A stretch of DNA of 41,465 nt from a virus. The translations under genes were made by a program, and so were the position numbers. How positions within the stretch are numbered: the stretch's first letter is position 1; every line of letters begins with the position of its first letter. Shown one piece after another: positions 7,997 through 16,073 of this stretch. The DNA is taken from positions 1-41,465 of the IMG/VR virus record IMGVR_UViG_3300025671_000152. One strand, written 5' to 3'. A model generated the notes under the pieces. That model saw only the letters and a program-made list of their open reading frames with translations. It was not told the DNA's origin and ran no database searches.

Positions 7997-10900
7997 TGGG
8001 CTTTACGCAAGCAAGCACCAACTCTAACGGGACTACCACTGTTTCTAGTAGTGGTGCCGGCCAAATTGCCTCTATTAGCGGCCCCACGTTTAAGGGGTAC
8101 GACGAAAACGGCAACGCGCTATATACCGTTACTACTGTCCTTACAAACGGCACTAGTAATACGTTTACTATAGACGAAGACGAGGTTCTGTATTGGGCAA
8201 CAGCGAGAGACACCCTGCGTGCGCAGTCTTATCAAACGGAGCGAGACGTACGCGATGCAGAGGTGCACGACAGTGACATAAGAGAGTATGAGCCGGTGGA
8301 TAGGTCGGCAGACGAACCACTAGTTGTAGACCCCCCTGTCCCGGTGCTGCTTTTAAATTTACCAGCATCGTCGGTAGTCCCTCTAGGCCAGCAAATTCAG
8401 CTTACGTTTACACCTACCGCCTGTAACATTCAGTGGTATGAAGTCGGCGTAGGCGCTCTACCCGGAGAAACCGACAATACGCTAACGCTGGACTTTATGC
8501 TTCCCGAGGATGCTGGGCGGCAGTTTTACGCGATTTGCTGGACAGATACGCGGCCCGACGATGGCGTGCTTACCACGACGACTAGTCTTGTCGTTGGCCC
8601 CGAGGTATATGACCCCTACCGCGCGTACGCCTCAAATTTTCAGATGGAGAGCTTGGGTGTTACGACCAACACTAACTACGTAGACGGGCTTCCTTTCAAA
8701 GCTCCTATTAATTCGCAGTTTTTGTTTGTTCGCGGCGGAACTTCCCCATCTGGCGATTACGCTGACTTGCCCGATACCACACAGGACTGGACGAGCACAC
8801 AGTTTCGTAACACTGATAACTCCCGTTTTGGGGCGGCGTCCCTGCGAATTAACGGGTTACGTGACTACACGCACTGGTACGGGCTAGACAACGGCGACCG
8901 CCAGCAGTACTACGATTTCTTTGCCAACGCGTACTACACTAATCCTGATAGCTGGAACACTGCGCCCGAAGACCACCAAGGCGGTATACCGCCTTTGTTC
9001 GACCAAGACTTCACGATGGAAGGCTGGTTTTTCTCTGACTATGCCCTGACTACTCTCGCAGAAATCGCTGCGGCAGAAGGGTCTACAGGAGAGTGGCAAA
9101 ACTGGGCAAGATCGTCGAACCGTGGATGTTTGTTTAGTATCGGAGAGCCGTTTGACGCTAATAGGACAGATTCCTTAAACCCCGGCGCTGAAACGGCGCG
9201 TAAGGTTAATCTCCGTGAAGGGGCGATAGACCCGTCTTCGCTATTTGGGCACTTTAGCGGGCTGTTTTCTATGCCCGACGGCCAGCTTGTCTGGTCTAGT
9301 TTTTATCCAGACACTGAAGTAGTAACGGGGCGTTCAAATTACAGCTTCGACTATTTCTTAGAACACAAGGTAATCGTTGCCGATCTTGAGCCGCATAACG
9401 TGCGCGACGGAGCATGGCACTTCGTATCAGTAACGCGGCGCTCGGGGAATATATACATCCACGTAGACGGCGTGTTGGTGGGGTCGGGCCGCGACGACAC
9501 TAGCTACCCTGCTATAGTGCACTACTCCTCAATAAACGGTGACCGCGACCACGGAAAGCAAGCGCACACGCCCTTTTACATAGGACAACTGCTAGGCGCT
9601 GGCTTTTACGGCCAACCTAAAGTTTTCACTTACGAGTGGAACAACAAAAAAGGGTGGTTTAACGACCAGCCCGGTGTGTCGGCGCCCAACGTCTATAGCC
9701 AATCTACTTGGGGCGGGGATATTGACTCGTTCCGATATACGCCCGCTAAGGCGCGCTACACGAGCGAAAACTATGAAGTTCCGGGCACACAGTTTCACAC
9801 GCTGGAGTTTCCGGTTTACGGCGGCGAGATGCGTGTCCCCTCACCGCTTGGCAAACCCGCAGTTCAAACCCAAGTAGAAACAGGGTTTGTTAGCGCCTTT
9901 GTCCCTATAGCCGGCGCGCCGCAGATTTATTCTACTTCGGACACTACGGTTCACGGCCTGTTAGTGCCTTCTCCTTTGCCTGCACCTGCGGCATTTGCGC
10001 AAATTCCCGCAAACGTGTCCTCGCGCCTTTCCGTGCCGGCGCCGTTGTTTGCGCCAGAAGGGGAAGTATCTATACCTTTGGCTGGGCGCTTGCGGGTTCG
10101 GTCTCCACTCGGTCGGCCTAGTGTATTTGCTGTCGGCCAGTTCGACGTAAAGTTAGACGTTCGGTCGGCGTTAGGCGCCCCGTCAGCCACTGTTATCGGG
10201 CCAATCGACTCGTGGGTGTCGTCGCCTTCACCGTTGCGTGCTCCGGCCATACAAGCTAACGTTAGCGCAGGCGTCACGGTGCAAGAGACCGTCTACGAGA
10301 CGGCTGTTATTACCAGCGCTATGTACACCGATCTGGTTAGGGACACGGTTACCGATAGCGCCGTTATCACCAGCGCGGCAACGATAGAAGCCTCGTCAAA
10401 GCTGCTTGAGTCAGCGACTATCGCAAGTGCGGCGTACCCCCGTCAGACCATCGTGGTTAGTTACACTGACGGCGCTGTTATTAACGACACAGCAGTAACT
10501 GACGTCCGCACTGTCCAACTTGTTACGGAGTCGGCGGTTATCAGTGACATCGCCACGCTCGAAGCGCCGCGCACTACGGTTACTGAATCGGCAGTAATTA
10601 GCTCCGCTCTTTATGCGGGCCGTACGCACACAGTCGCTGTATCGGACGCGGCTAAGATTGTTGCGAGAGCGTACACCCCTGTCCGGCTAACCGCTGTAGA
10701 CGGCGCGGTAATTACTGACGCTACGTATTTCCAGATTACCTCGCGAGTAACTACTACTGACGCGGCGGTTATCACCAGCGCGGCGTACGTCGAAGCTGAC
10801 GCCGTAGCTACAGCCACTGAATCAGCGGTTATTACAGCTAACGCTCTACTCAGGGTGCAGGCTAAGGCCACCGTTACTGACGAAGCGTTTATCTATGACA

Positions 10901-11379
10901 CCGCATACCCAGTAGCTGATGTAAGTGGGCAACCGTTTGGTGAGCAGAGCGCATGGACTGCTCACACGAGCATCTGGGCTATGTCGCGCTATGCCACTAA
11001 CGACATCACAGGTCTAGCGGGGCGGTACGCGGTAGCAGCTAGCGGTTTGTATGAGCAAGCGAGCACTTATGCTAGTCTGTCCATTCAGTCTGGCTTCCTA
11101 AACTTTGGGTCGCCTTCACTGAAGACGACTCCGGCTATGTATTCTTACTCTACGCATGCCAGCCCAATGACCATAAAAGTAACCGCCGACCTTAACGGCG
11201 CGCAGAATACATACACCTATACAGAGATGGCTCGCCCCGCCGGAGACCACCGTGCAGTTCGTACGCTGTTCGGCAAAGGGCTAAAGAGCACATACTTCAA
11301 GCTGGGTATATCGTCTAGCGGGTATACACACGTACAGTACTGCGTGCCAGTAGTACAAGAACTTAGCAGGAGAATCTAA
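7996..11379 (+). CDS. Large multi-domain tail fibre with Ig-like, LamG-like and repeat domains
   Basis: 1127 residues from the ATG at 7996 (TAATG coupling); the frame extends eight codons further, but that would overlap the Ig-like gene without need. Order: residues ~1-110 unassigned; ~115-185 Ig-like (YxxICW ending); ~264-592 LamG/concanavalin-A-like, with TMEGWFFSD, GAWHFVSVTRRSGNIYIHVDG and DIDSFRYTP, the strand signatures of glycan-binding jelly rolls; ~611-754 six repeats around (V/R)xSPLxxP; ~762-972 eleven repeats around ESAVITSAxY; ~973-1127 a Tyr/Ser-rich end domain. The architecture (binding domain, shaft-like repeats, tip) fits an elongated host-binding fibre. Related in design to the fibre at the left edge. 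Ends TAATG with the next gene. Confidence 0.65.
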   Translation: MGFTQASTNSNGTTTVSSSGAGQIASISGPTFKGYDENGNALYTVTTVLTNGTSNTFTIDEDEVLYWATARDTLRAQSYQTERDVRDAEVHDSDIREYEPVDRSADEPLVVDPPVPVLLLNLPASSVVPLGQQIQLTFTPTACNIQWYEVGVGALPGETDNTLTLDFMLPEDAGRQFYAICWTDTRPDDGVLTTTTSLVVGPEVYDPYRAYASNFQMESLGVTTNTNYVDGLPFKAPINSQFLFVRGGTSPSGDYADLPDTTQDWTSTQFRNTDNSRFGAASLRINGLRDYTHWYGLDNGDRQQYYDFFANAYYTNPDSWNTAPEDHQGGIPPLFDQDFTMEGWFFSDYALTTLAEIAAAEGSTGEWQNWARSSNRGCLFSIGEPFDANRTDSLNPGAETARKVNLREGAIDPSSLFGHFSGLFSMPDGQLVWSSFYPDTEVVTGRSNYSFDYFLEHKVIVADLEPHNVRDGAWHFVSVTRRSGNIYIHVDGVLVGSGRDDTSYPAIVHYSSINGDRDHGKQAHTPFYIGQLLGAGFYGQPKVFTYEWNNKKGWFNDQPGVSAPNVYSQSTWGGDIDSFRYTPAKARYTSENYEVPGTQFHTLEFPVYGGEMRVPSPLGKPAVQTQVETGFVSAFVPIAGAPQIYSTSDTTVHGLLVPSPLPAPAAFAQIPANVSSRLSVPAPLFAPEGEVSIPLAGRLRVRSPLGRPSVFAVGQFDVKLDVRSALGAPSATVIGPIDSWVSSPSPLRAPAIQANVSAGVTVQETVYETAVITSAMYTDLVRDTVTDSAVITSAATIEASSKLLESATIASAAYPRQTIVVSYTDGAVINDTAVTDVRTVQLVTESAVISDIATLEAPRTTVTESAVISSALYAGRTHTVAVSDAAKIVARAYTPVRLTAVDGAVITDATYFQITSRVTTTDAAVITSAAYVEADAVATATESAVITANALLRVQAKATVTDEAFIYDTAYPVADVSGQPFGEQSAWTAHTSIWAMSRYATNDITGLAGRYAVAASGLYEQASTYASLSIQSGFLNFGSPSLKTTPAMYSYSTHASPMTIKVTADLNGAQNTYTYTEMARPAGDHRAVRTLFGKGLKSTYFKLGISSSGYTHVQYCVPVVQELSRRI
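9826..10257 (+). repeat. Six-fold 'SPLxxP' repeat ladder within the fibre
   Basis: Six protein repeats of roughly 25 residues: VPSPLGKPAV, VPSPLPAPAA, VPAPLFAPEG, VRSPLGRPSV, VRSALGAPSA and SPSPLRAPAI. Linkers vary in length and the DNA is diverged. The regular Pro spacing suggests an extended shaft or a linker between the LamG-like domain and the second repeat block. Confidence 0.7.
10279..10911 (+). repeat. Eleven-fold 'ESAVITSAxY' repeat ladder within the fibre
   Basis: About eleven units of 18-21 residues with the core (T)(E/D)(S/G/A)AVI(T/S)(S/D)A, residues 762-972, for example VTDSAVITSA, VTESAVISSA and TTDAAVITSA. The period and alternating hydrophobic pattern suit a beta-solenoid or beta-prism shaft. 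Copies are diverged at DNA level; GTTATTACCAGCGC-like strings recur. Confidence 0.75.
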
Positions 11380-13376
11380 TGGCTGTTTCAGTAGACTATG
11401 ATGGCAGCGGTAGCCCTAATGTTATCTACTCGGTAGTAGGTTCTCCGGCGTGGACGGCTAACACCACCACAGAGGTGCTTCGTCGGGGTAATGAGGTTTA
11501 CCAGTACCTTACCGAGTTGGAGACTAGCGCAGATGCAGTGGCTAGCGCGGCGTACGATACCGTAGCGGAACTCAGGGCGTTTTCTGCGTCCGTTGGGTCT
11601 GTTAGCTTCACGCCGCCAGAGGCTACGTTCTCTGAGACGGGTCCAGTCAGCACGTCCACCCTGCCGTATCAAAGTCTTTCGCCTGCGTCGTTTGATCCAA
11701 ATGCGGCGTACCAATACAACTTAGCTGACCCGGTTGAGCGCGGCAACATCCCCGCGCCGGCGCTACCTGTATTTAACGCACCCCCAGTCCCTTCGTTGTC
11801 GCCGAACAATTCAGCGCCTTCCGCACCTACACCTTATGAGTTTGACGGTGGGGAAGCCCCTGCGTTTGCTTTGCCTGACAGCCCGATTGAGACGGTACTT
11901 GCGCCAACACTGCAAGATATTACACCGCCAACCATAGACGACGTAGATTTGGCCGACCTAAATTTGTTGGTAGATGTGTCAGGGCTTGATGCGGCTATCG
12001 CGCGGCTACAGACTCCCGCAGGGCCAGTCTTGCCTACATACACAAAAGTTTTCTCGGGGTTAGAGGACGCCGCCGTCGCTTTAATTGACGCGGGGGTAGA
12101 TGTACCCGATGGAGACGACTTAACGGGGCTTACCGTCCACAACTTGCTAGCTGACCGAGGACTCGACAACCAGAGCTACAACACGCATGGGGTAGACGAC
12201 TACCGCAGTGCGTACGTAACCAATCTTGACAGTGCGGCAACTCGCTCGGCCCAGTATAAGTCGGGCGTAGCGCTCAAGCGGGTTATGCTTCCAGCGTACG
12301 CCGCTGCCGTAAAAGTCTCTGCGGACATAGCTACGGCCCTGTTTGACTTAGATTTTGCCGCAGCTAAAACAGCCGCAGAAGCAAAGCTAAACACGGCGGT
12401 AGCGCTTATAAGTAGCTACAACGCTGAAGTGCTGCGGCTACAAGCCGAGGCGCAACAGTACACCGCCGAAACTAGCCAAGCCGTTGCCGAGGCGGACGCG
12501 TTTGAGCTTGAAGCTAGACAGGTGGAGCTAGTTGGACAAGTTAACGCACTGGACGCGGACAGCTTCGCTATACAAGAACGGGCCAAAAAATCACAAGCGT
12601 CAGTTTATGCGGCCCAAGTGTCGGGAGAAGAAACTAAGCTAGACGCGTACGCCGCAATCGTACAGAGTTACGAAGGCAAGGTGCTAGAAGCTAGGACAGC
12701 AGTACTGGCGTACGCGGCAGAGGCGCAAGCCTTTGACACAGCGGTGCGCCGTGCAGTTTCTGAGTATGAGTTGTACGCCGCTAAGGTCAGGGGCACGCAA
12801 GAACAAAACTCGGCCAAAACCGTCGAAATGGCGGCACAAGAGTCAGAGTTTAGAGGGTTGTCTGCTGACGCTTCTGCGATTACCAGTGCCGCCGCCGCTT
12901 CTGCTACGCGACTGTCTGTAATAGCCGCCGAACGGTCTGCGGCCTACCAGCAACGCGCTGTTAACAACGCCACAGAAGCGCTGCGCATAAACGTTATCGG
13001 CAGCAATTACAACAAAGAAGTCACGGATTATGTTAACAACATCGCTGTTGAAGGCGCGGGGTTAGCGGCCCTTGGTGCGAAAGGCACCGCTATTTCTGAG
13101 TACGTAGACCGCGCGCAGCGCGCAGCGGGACGCGCAGCTACCTTATCCCAAACAGCAAATGAGCAGTTAGCCAGAGCATACGCCTCGGTGTACGATGCAG
13201 CAGGGCGCGCCGGTTCAGCCATTGCCTCGGGCCAACTAAGCAGTTTCCGCGCTTCCGCTAGCTTAACAGCGTCTGAAGCGTTGCAGGCGGCTGACTCTTA
13301 TGGCGTTTCGATTAGCTCGCAAGGCACTAATGGTTACTCTGAACGCGATTCGGCTTTGCGGAGTATTGGCGCATGA
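11379..13376 (+). CDS. Ala-rich helical virion protein A (paralogue of next gene)
   Basis: 665 residues, ATG coupled to the fibre stop (TAATG). Residues ~75-190 are Pro/Ser/Thr-rich and probably extended (FTPPEATFSETG, APALPVFNAPPVPSL). From ~290 to the end the protein is Ala/Glu/Gln-rich, nearly free of Pro and Gly, with long helices carrying periodic Tyr and Val (LDAYAAIVQSYEGKVLEA, YELYAAKVRG). This predicts a long coiled-coil or helical bundle. The next gene has the same layout, size and helix phrases, so they are paralogues. Role inferred: elongated tail component, whisker or internal core protein; the position between fibre and portal genes does not decide. No enzyme motif seen. Confidence 0.65.
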   Translation: MAVSVDYDGSGSPNVIYSVVGSPAWTANTTTEVLRRGNEVYQYLTELETSADAVASAAYDTVAELRAFSASVGSVSFTPPEATFSETGPVSTSTLPYQSLSPASFDPNAAYQYNLADPVERGNIPAPALPVFNAPPVPSLSPNNSAPSAPTPYEFDGGEAPAFALPDSPIETVLAPTLQDITPPTIDDVDLADLNLLVDVSGLDAAIARLQTPAGPVLPTYTKVFSGLEDAAVALIDAGVDVPDGDDLTGLTVHNLLADRGLDNQSYNTHGVDDYRSAYVTNLDSAATRSAQYKSGVALKRVMLPAYAAAVKVSADIATALFDLDFAAAKTAAEAKLNTAVALISSYNAEVLRLQAEAQQYTAETSQAVAEADAFELEARQVELVGQVNALDADSFAIQERAKKSQASVYAAQVSGEETKLDAYAAIVQSYEGKVLEARTAVLAYAAEAQAFDTAVRRAVSEYELYAAKVRGTQEQNSAKTVEMAAQESEFRGLSADASAITSAAAASATRLSVIAAERSAAYQQRAVNNATEALRINVIGSNYNKEVTDYVNNIAVEGAGLAALGAKGTAISEYVDRAQRAAGRAATLSQTANEQLARAYASVYDAAGRAGSAIASGQLSSFRASASLTASEALQAADSYGVSISSQGTNGYSERDSALRSIGA

Positions 13377-15304
13377 CGACTATATATCAGAACGTATCGA
13401 CGGTTATTGACCGCGCGCTATCGCTGGTCAGTAGCGGCATAAATACCAACATAGGCGACCTAAATCCGTCGGACGTAACTATTCCAGCGGTAGACTTTGC
13501 CGCCAACGTAACAGCGGACATTCCAGAAAACCCCTCGTTTTCGCCAGCCGCCCCACCAACGGCGCAGGCTACGGGGGCTGTAGACGATGCCGCATACTCT
13601 GCCGCGTCGTCTGTTATTGGCGTGTTTAGTACGCTGACACCGCCTTCCCTAGATTTTGCTACGCCCGAAACGCCGGACTCGCTCCCCACCGTAGCGGCAC
13701 CGGTGCCAAATTTAGCGTACCCCGAAGCAAGTTTTATATCTGTAGACGACAGCGCCGGACTAAGCCTGCCTACTGCACCAAATGTGCTAGTAGGAGAAGC
13801 CCCCGAGCTTACCGACATACCTGAGCTAAACTTCGATTACACGCCAGTCTCGCTGTTTACTGGGGTTTTGCCTGACGGCCCACAAGATGCAAACGTAGAT
13901 GAACTGGTGGCACCGGGGCCGCTAGTGCTAACGCCAGCTACAGCGGCAGTATCCGCCGCGCTGCAAGTTGAGCCAGACGATACAGGCGTGTCGGCACTGG
14001 CTACCCGCCAACTAACGCAGATAGAGCGCCAGCGACACGACGCGACACGGCAGGCGTTTATAGAGAGCGCTGCTAAAGGTATGTCCAGCACGTCCGGCAC
14101 CCTAGCGGGCGTACTCCACAAAGTACTAACGGACGCAGAAGATAAGGCATCTGACGTGTCAGCCGCCGCCCAAGAACAAGTCGCTAACGACGCTGTATCC
14201 GTAACTTCTGCGGCGTTTGGCGCCGCTACGACCATAGAGCAGGCGGCTTTTAGCGCGCACACTTCCAGTGCCGTAGCGGTGATTCAGGCGTTTAAGCACA
14301 ACGCAAACATGCACATACAGTTGTTTAACGCTACAGCCAAGGCGTACAACGAGCATTTACGCGCCGCTAAAATCATTGTGGATATGTACGGCGAGTATGT
14401 AAAAACTACACTAGCACAACAAAAAGCCAAAAACGCAGAAATATCTGAAGATAGGGCCATTCTAACCACCAACAAAGCTAAGTTAGGCATATACGACGCG
14501 CAGATAGATACTACAAACGTACAAGCAAACATTTATAGCACTGAGGTTAAAGCAAATACCTTACCTATAAAAGAATTTGCTATTTATCTTCGCGGGCTAA
14601 ATACGAACTTAGACATAGCTAGGGTAAACGTAGAAGCCTACGCAAGCGCCGTTAAGGGCTACGTATCTGCGGTAGATGTAGATAAAGCTAAAATTAGCGC
14701 TTACGCTGCCCAAGTGCGCGCGGAAGGCTCGGCCACTAATGTTTATAAGGCTAACTGGGACGCATACGGCGTAGCGCTAGGCGCAAACCAAAGCATAAAC
14801 GAGGCGGCGCGCGGGTTTAACGCGGCGAGTGCGCAAGCGGTCAATGCCGAAATCGGCGTATTTAGGGCGGCGGCTGACCAGCAACGGTCATATATACAGG
14901 CGCTTACGCAGTGGATTAGTACAAACAACGCCATTGTTGCGGACCACTCCCGAGCGTTGCAGGCGGCAGTCCAGTTTGCGAGCCAAAAAGCCGGGGTGTC
15001 TGTTAGCTTAGAAAATGCTAGACTCGACGTAGAACTAGCTTTGGCTGATACAAATGCACTACAGCAATCTTTAGAAAGCCAGCGACAAGCGGCCCAAGCC
15101 ACTATTGACGCAGGTTTAGCTTCTTCAGAAGCTACCACTTACGCAGGGCTGGCGCAGGCCGCGTATGCAATTAGAAGTGTATCTGCAAGTCTTGGCTCGT
15201 CAGCAGGGGATAACACGGGGTATAATTTCAATAGTAGTGCATCAGAAACAGATTCGTATACAAGATCGTACTCATACAGTAAAAGTCGATCCATAACGGT
15301 GTAA
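13373..15304 (+). CDS. Ala-rich helical virion protein B (paralogue of previous gene)
   Basis: 643 residues; ATG overlaps the previous stop by 4 bases (ATGA). As in its neighbour, an N-terminal Pro/Ala/Asp-rich extended part (to about residue 190) precedes a long helical part with repeated phrases such as VEAYASAVKGYVSAVDVDKAKISAY and Tyr-x-x-x-Val spacing. It differs in ending with a Ser/Tyr-rich tail (last ~30 residues, e.g. YTRSYSYSKSRSITV) that could be a flexible tip or docking peptide. Codon use becomes more AT-rich over about 14400-14600. Likely forms a hetero-complex or alternative subunit with the preceding protein; unproven. Confidence 0.65.
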   Translation: MTTIYQNVSTVIDRALSLVSSGINTNIGDLNPSDVTIPAVDFAANVTADIPENPSFSPAAPPTAQATGAVDDAAYSAASSVIGVFSTLTPPSLDFATPETPDSLPTVAAPVPNLAYPEASFISVDDSAGLSLPTAPNVLVGEAPELTDIPELNFDYTPVSLFTGVLPDGPQDANVDELVAPGPLVLTPATAAVSAALQVEPDDTGVSALATRQLTQIERQRHDATRQAFIESAAKGMSSTSGTLAGVLHKVLTDAEDKASDVSAAAQEQVANDAVSVTSAAFGAATTIEQAAFSAHTSSAVAVIQAFKHNANMHIQLFNATAKAYNEHLRAAKIIVDMYGEYVKTTLAQQKAKNAEISEDRAILTTNKAKLGIYDAQIDTTNVQANIYSTEVKANTLPIKEFAIYLRGLNTNLDIARVNVEAYASAVKGYVSAVDVDKAKISAYAAQVRAEGSATNVYKANWDAYGVALGANQSINEAARGFNAASAQAVNAEIGVFRAAADQQRSYIQALTQWISTNNAIVADHSRALQAAVQFASQKAGVSVSLENARLDVELALADTNALQQSLESQRQAAQATIDAGLASSEATTYAGLAQAAYAIRSVSASLGSSAGDNTGYNFNSSASETDSYTRSYSYSKSRSITV

Positions 15305-15313
15305 GGTAAACTT

Positions 15314-16072
15314 ATGGCAACTTTTGAAGAAGACTTTAGCCGCGCATTAGAAAGCAAGCTAGCTACCGCAGAAGCCGACCGTGCTCTAACTGGCGCGCGG
15401 ACTACTGAAACGGAGCAGGCGGCACAGGCACAGGCACTAACCACAGGCTTGACGGGCGGTCAATTTGCCGCGTATTCCGACCCTGCGCAAGTTAGTGCTC
15501 TGCGCCAGAATCTTGCCGGACAAGGCTTTGGTTCTGCCATTTCTCGGCAACCTAGCGCGCCTAGAGACTTTACTAGTACTAGCACTCCGCGCGCTATTTC
15601 TTTTGGTCCTAACGAGGGCACCCAAGGGTTTAGTCCGCTTGGGTTTAAAGATGGCGGAGTAGTTGCCCCCGGCGATATGCGTATGAGTCCGCTGTATAAG
15701 CAGTACGTAAAGGCTATGAAAAACGCGGGTTTGGGCAAGTCTGTACTGCCTCCCGAGCAAGCTATTCCTAGAATTGCACAACAGCAGGCGCAGTTGGCTA
15801 GACAGCTGGCAAAGCAAACAAATATGGGCGGTACTGGAGCTATGGGCTTCGCCGATGGGGGAGAAGTGGATGTAGGCGGTGCATTGCTTGACGGCCCCGG
15901 CACTGCAAAATCTGATTCTATTCCCGCTATGATCGACGGAGAGCAACCCGCAGCATTGTCTAAGGGTGAGTTCGTTATTCCTAAGAAAGTAGTAGATTAC
16001 TACGGCACTAAGTTTTTAGATGCTATGGTAGACAAAGCTAGGATGGCGATGAAGAAACAGGCGATAGCGTAA
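15314..16072 (+). CDS. Virion protein with C-terminal SDSIPA/GEFVIP module
   Basis: 252 residues; ATG at 15314 with AAGGTAAACTT upstream. The first ~100 residues are Ala/Gln-rich and helical. There are two DGG(V/E)V turns (FKDGGVVAPG about residue 112 and FADGGEVDVGG about residue 177). The last 60 residues carry KSDSIPAMIDGE, then LSKGEFVIPKKVVDYYGTKF and AMVDKARMAM. The phrase 'SDSIPAxL..GEFVI...V..YG' is widespread at the ends of phage tail and internal proteins, but its function is not established. A related ending appears in the 371-aa protein at 21780. It lies directly before the portal gene (1 base between stop and ATG), suggesting a portal-vertex or ejection role. Confidence 0.6.
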   Translation: MATFEEDFSRALESKLATAEADRALTGARTTETEQAAQAQALTTGLTGGQFAAYSDPAQVSALRQNLAGQGFGSAISRQPSAPRDFTSTSTPRAISFGPNEGTQGFSPLGFKDGGVVAPGDMRMSPLYKQYVKAMKNAGLGKSVLPPEQAIPRIAQQQAQLARQLAKQTNMGGTGAMGFADGGEVDVGGALLDGPGTAKSDSIPAMIDGEQPAALSKGEFVIPKKVVDYYGTKFLDAMVDKARMAMKKQAIA

Positions 16073-16073
16073 T

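Noticed and set aside
9826-10911. Possible CRISPR-like array
   Set aside because: Repeats are protein-level, diverged at DNA level and in one coding frame; there are no unique spacers of constant length or cas genes.
13387-15138. Several minus-strand open frames opposite the helical protein genes
   Set aside because: Typical antisense Ala/Ser/Cys-rich shadows without start signals.
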